The notes under the pieces were generated by a model. The model was not told the DNA's origin and ran no database searches. It saw only the letters and a list, made by a program, of their open reading frames with translations. This document shows positions 5,744 through 6,559 of a DNA stretch of 6,559 nt, piece by piece. The stretch spans positions 1-6,559 of the forward strand of contig CAZPZR010000080.1 in NCBI GenBank assembly GCA_964591105.1. The letters run 5' to 3'. The stretch's first letter is position 1. Every line of letters starts with the position of its first letter. The stretch is from CAZPZR01 sp964591105 (GTDB lineage: Bacteria > Bacillota > Clostridia > Lachnospirales > Lachnospiraceae). A program made the translations under genes and the position numbers.

Positions 5744-6376
5744 TTGGATATGAATCAGGAGAAGACACAGGAAGAGATGGTGAAAGAAGCTGTAGAAGAA
5801 GCAAAGAAAGCGGCAGCAGAAAGTGCTTCGGAAGATACAGAGACAGATAAAGAAGTTTCAGAAGAAGAAACAGAAGCAGTTGCAGAAGAAACAGAAGAAG
5901 GAAAGTCAGGTAAGAAATTATTTGGCAAGAAAAATAAGAAAGATAAGAAGGACGAGAAGATTGAGGAACTGACTGACAGACTCACTCGTCAGATGGCTGA
6001 GTTTGATAACTTCCGCAAGCGTACAGAGAGAGAAAAATCTCAGATGTACGAAATTGGAGCGAAAGATATCATAGAAAAGATTCTTCCAGTTGTTGATAAC
6101 TTTGAGCGTGGCTTAAAGGCAGCGGAAGAAAATAAGGAAGACCCTTTTGTACAGGGAATGGAGATGGTATACAAACAGTTGATGACTACACTGGAAAGTA
6201 TTGGTGTAAAGCCAATCGAAGCAGTAGGTCAGGAATTCAATCCAGACTTCCATAACGCAGTGATGCATGTAGAAGATGAAGAACTTGGAGAGAACATTGT
6301 GGCCGAAGAATTCCAGAAAGGGTACATGTACCGTGAAACGGTAGTCAGATATAGTATGGTAAAAGTTGCAAATTAG
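5744..6376 (+). CDS. grpE: Nucleotide exchange factor GrpE
   Basis: GrpE is the homodimeric cytoplasmic cofactor that releases ADP from DnaK and so resets the Hsp70 cycle. From the TTG start it is 210 residues. The N-terminus is a disordered, strongly acidic tail (about 6-53) followed by a lysine-rich patch (56-72, GKKLFGKKNKKDKKDEK). Then comes the long dimerising helix (about 73-110, including EFDNFRKRTEREK). The C-terminal beta domain carries the GrpE signature, with VGQEFNPDFHNAV (161-173) and GYMYRETVVRYSMVKV (193-208). Possible starts are GTG 5732, TTG 5744 and ATG 5750; the ribosome site spacing favours TTG. It sits between hrcA and dnaK, the usual clostridial order, and shares the CIRCE-controlled promoter. 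Confidence 0.96.
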   Translation: MDMNQEKTQEEMVKEAVEEAKKAAAESASEDTETDKEVSEEETEAVAEETEEGKSGKKLFGKKNKKDKKDEKIEELTDRLTRQMAEFDNFRKRTEREKSQMYEIGAKDIIEKILPVVDNFERGLKAAEENKEDPFVQGMEMVYKQLMTTLESIGVKPIEAVGQEFNPDFHNAVMHVEDEELGENIVAEEFQKGYMYRETVVRYSMVKVAN

Positions 6377-6413
6377 AGAAACTATAGTATCTATCAAATG
6401 TAAAGAAAGATTT

Positions 6414-6419
6414 AGGAGG
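6414..6419 (+). promoter_or_regulatory. Ribosome binding site of dnaK
   Basis: A perfect AGGAGG lies eight bases before the dnaK ATG. The 51-base gap after grpE shows no convincing promoter or terminator, so dnaK is read from the hrcA promoter. The strong site suits the high DnaK level needed relative to HrcA and GrpE. Confidence 0.85.
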
Positions 6420-6427
6420 ATTTTATC

Positions 6428-6559
6428 ATGGGTAAAATTATTGGTATTGACTTAGGAACAACAAACAGCTGTGTTGCAGTAATGGAAGGTGGACAGCCAA
6501 CAGTTATCGCAAATACAGAAGGTGCAAGAACTACTCCATCTGTAGTAGCATTTACAAAA
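6428..6559 (+). CDS. dnaK: Molecular chaperone DnaK (Hsp70), 5' part only
   Basis: Only the first 44 codons are in the window; the gene is cut by the window end, not damaged. The N-terminus MGKIIGIDLGTTNSCVAVME is the Hsp70 phosphate 1 motif of the actin-like ATPase domain (IDLGTTNS, 7-14). It is followed by the conserved NTEGARTTPSVVAF (29-42). A full-length DnaK of roughly 600 residues is expected. DnaK binds exposed hydrophobic stretches of client proteins in an ATP-driven cycle with DnaJ and the GrpE encoded just upstream. Confidence 0.97.
   Translation, partial: MGKIIGIDLGTTNSCVAVMEGGQPTVIANTEGARTTPSVVAFTK

Noticed and set aside
5106..5804. 232-codon open frame on the minus strand across hrcA and the start of grpE.
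   Set aside because: It overlaps two certain genes, its translation is rich in F, C and L as expected from antisense of acidic or lysine-rich coding DNA, and no start signal is seen.
6381..6388. 8-bp palindrome ACTATAGT between grpE and dnaK.
   Set aside because: It is short, AT-rich, has no T run and no partner repeat; expected by chance in a 51-base AT-rich gap.

Overview
The window looks like chromosomal DNA from a low-GC Gram-positive anaerobe, most likely a Lachnospiraceae-type clostridium. This is inferred from AAGGAGG-type ribosome binding sites, AT-rich sigma-A promoters, the hrcA-grpE-dnaK gene order with a perfect CIRCE operator, and the character of the proteins. No rRNA, tRNA, CRISPR array, phage gene or transposase gene was seen.

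Layout. Positions 1-62 hold a rightward intrinsic terminator that probably ends a gene lying before the window. Positions 72-1448 (minus strand) encode a complete MATE-family multidrug/sodium antiporter with a convincing promoter and ribosome binding site. A divergent intergenic region (1449-1578) separates it from a plus-strand run: a membrane-anchored polysaccharide deacetylase (1579-2286), the tRNA t6A-cyclising enzyme TcdA (2324-3040) and the AAA+ replication-fork protein RarA/MgsA (3044-4357). Tight spacing suggests co-transcription, closed by a strong terminator that starts on the base after the rarA stop codon.

Positions 4386-4582 carry no gene. About 165 bases of this stretch (4400-4565) form a GC-richer element bounded by imperfect inverted repeats ending in TTATAA, with large internal hairpins. 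It resembles a MITE-like or REP-like intergenic repeat, or a structured RNA. It is the least explained part of the window.

From 4583 onward lies the class I heat-shock operon: a sigma-A promoter, a perfect CIRCE operator (4626-4652), hrcA (repressor), grpE (nucleotide exchange factor) and the first 44 codons of dnaK (Hsp70), which runs off the window end. HrcA binds CIRCE and represses its own operon. GrpE recycles ADP-bound DnaK. dnaJ would be expected further downstream.

The genes are ordinary housekeeping and accessory genes. I do not see a new multi-gene system. The items worth a second look are the 4400-4565 element, a CIRCE-like half-site inside the hrcA promoter, and a CxxC pair next to the deacetylase active site.
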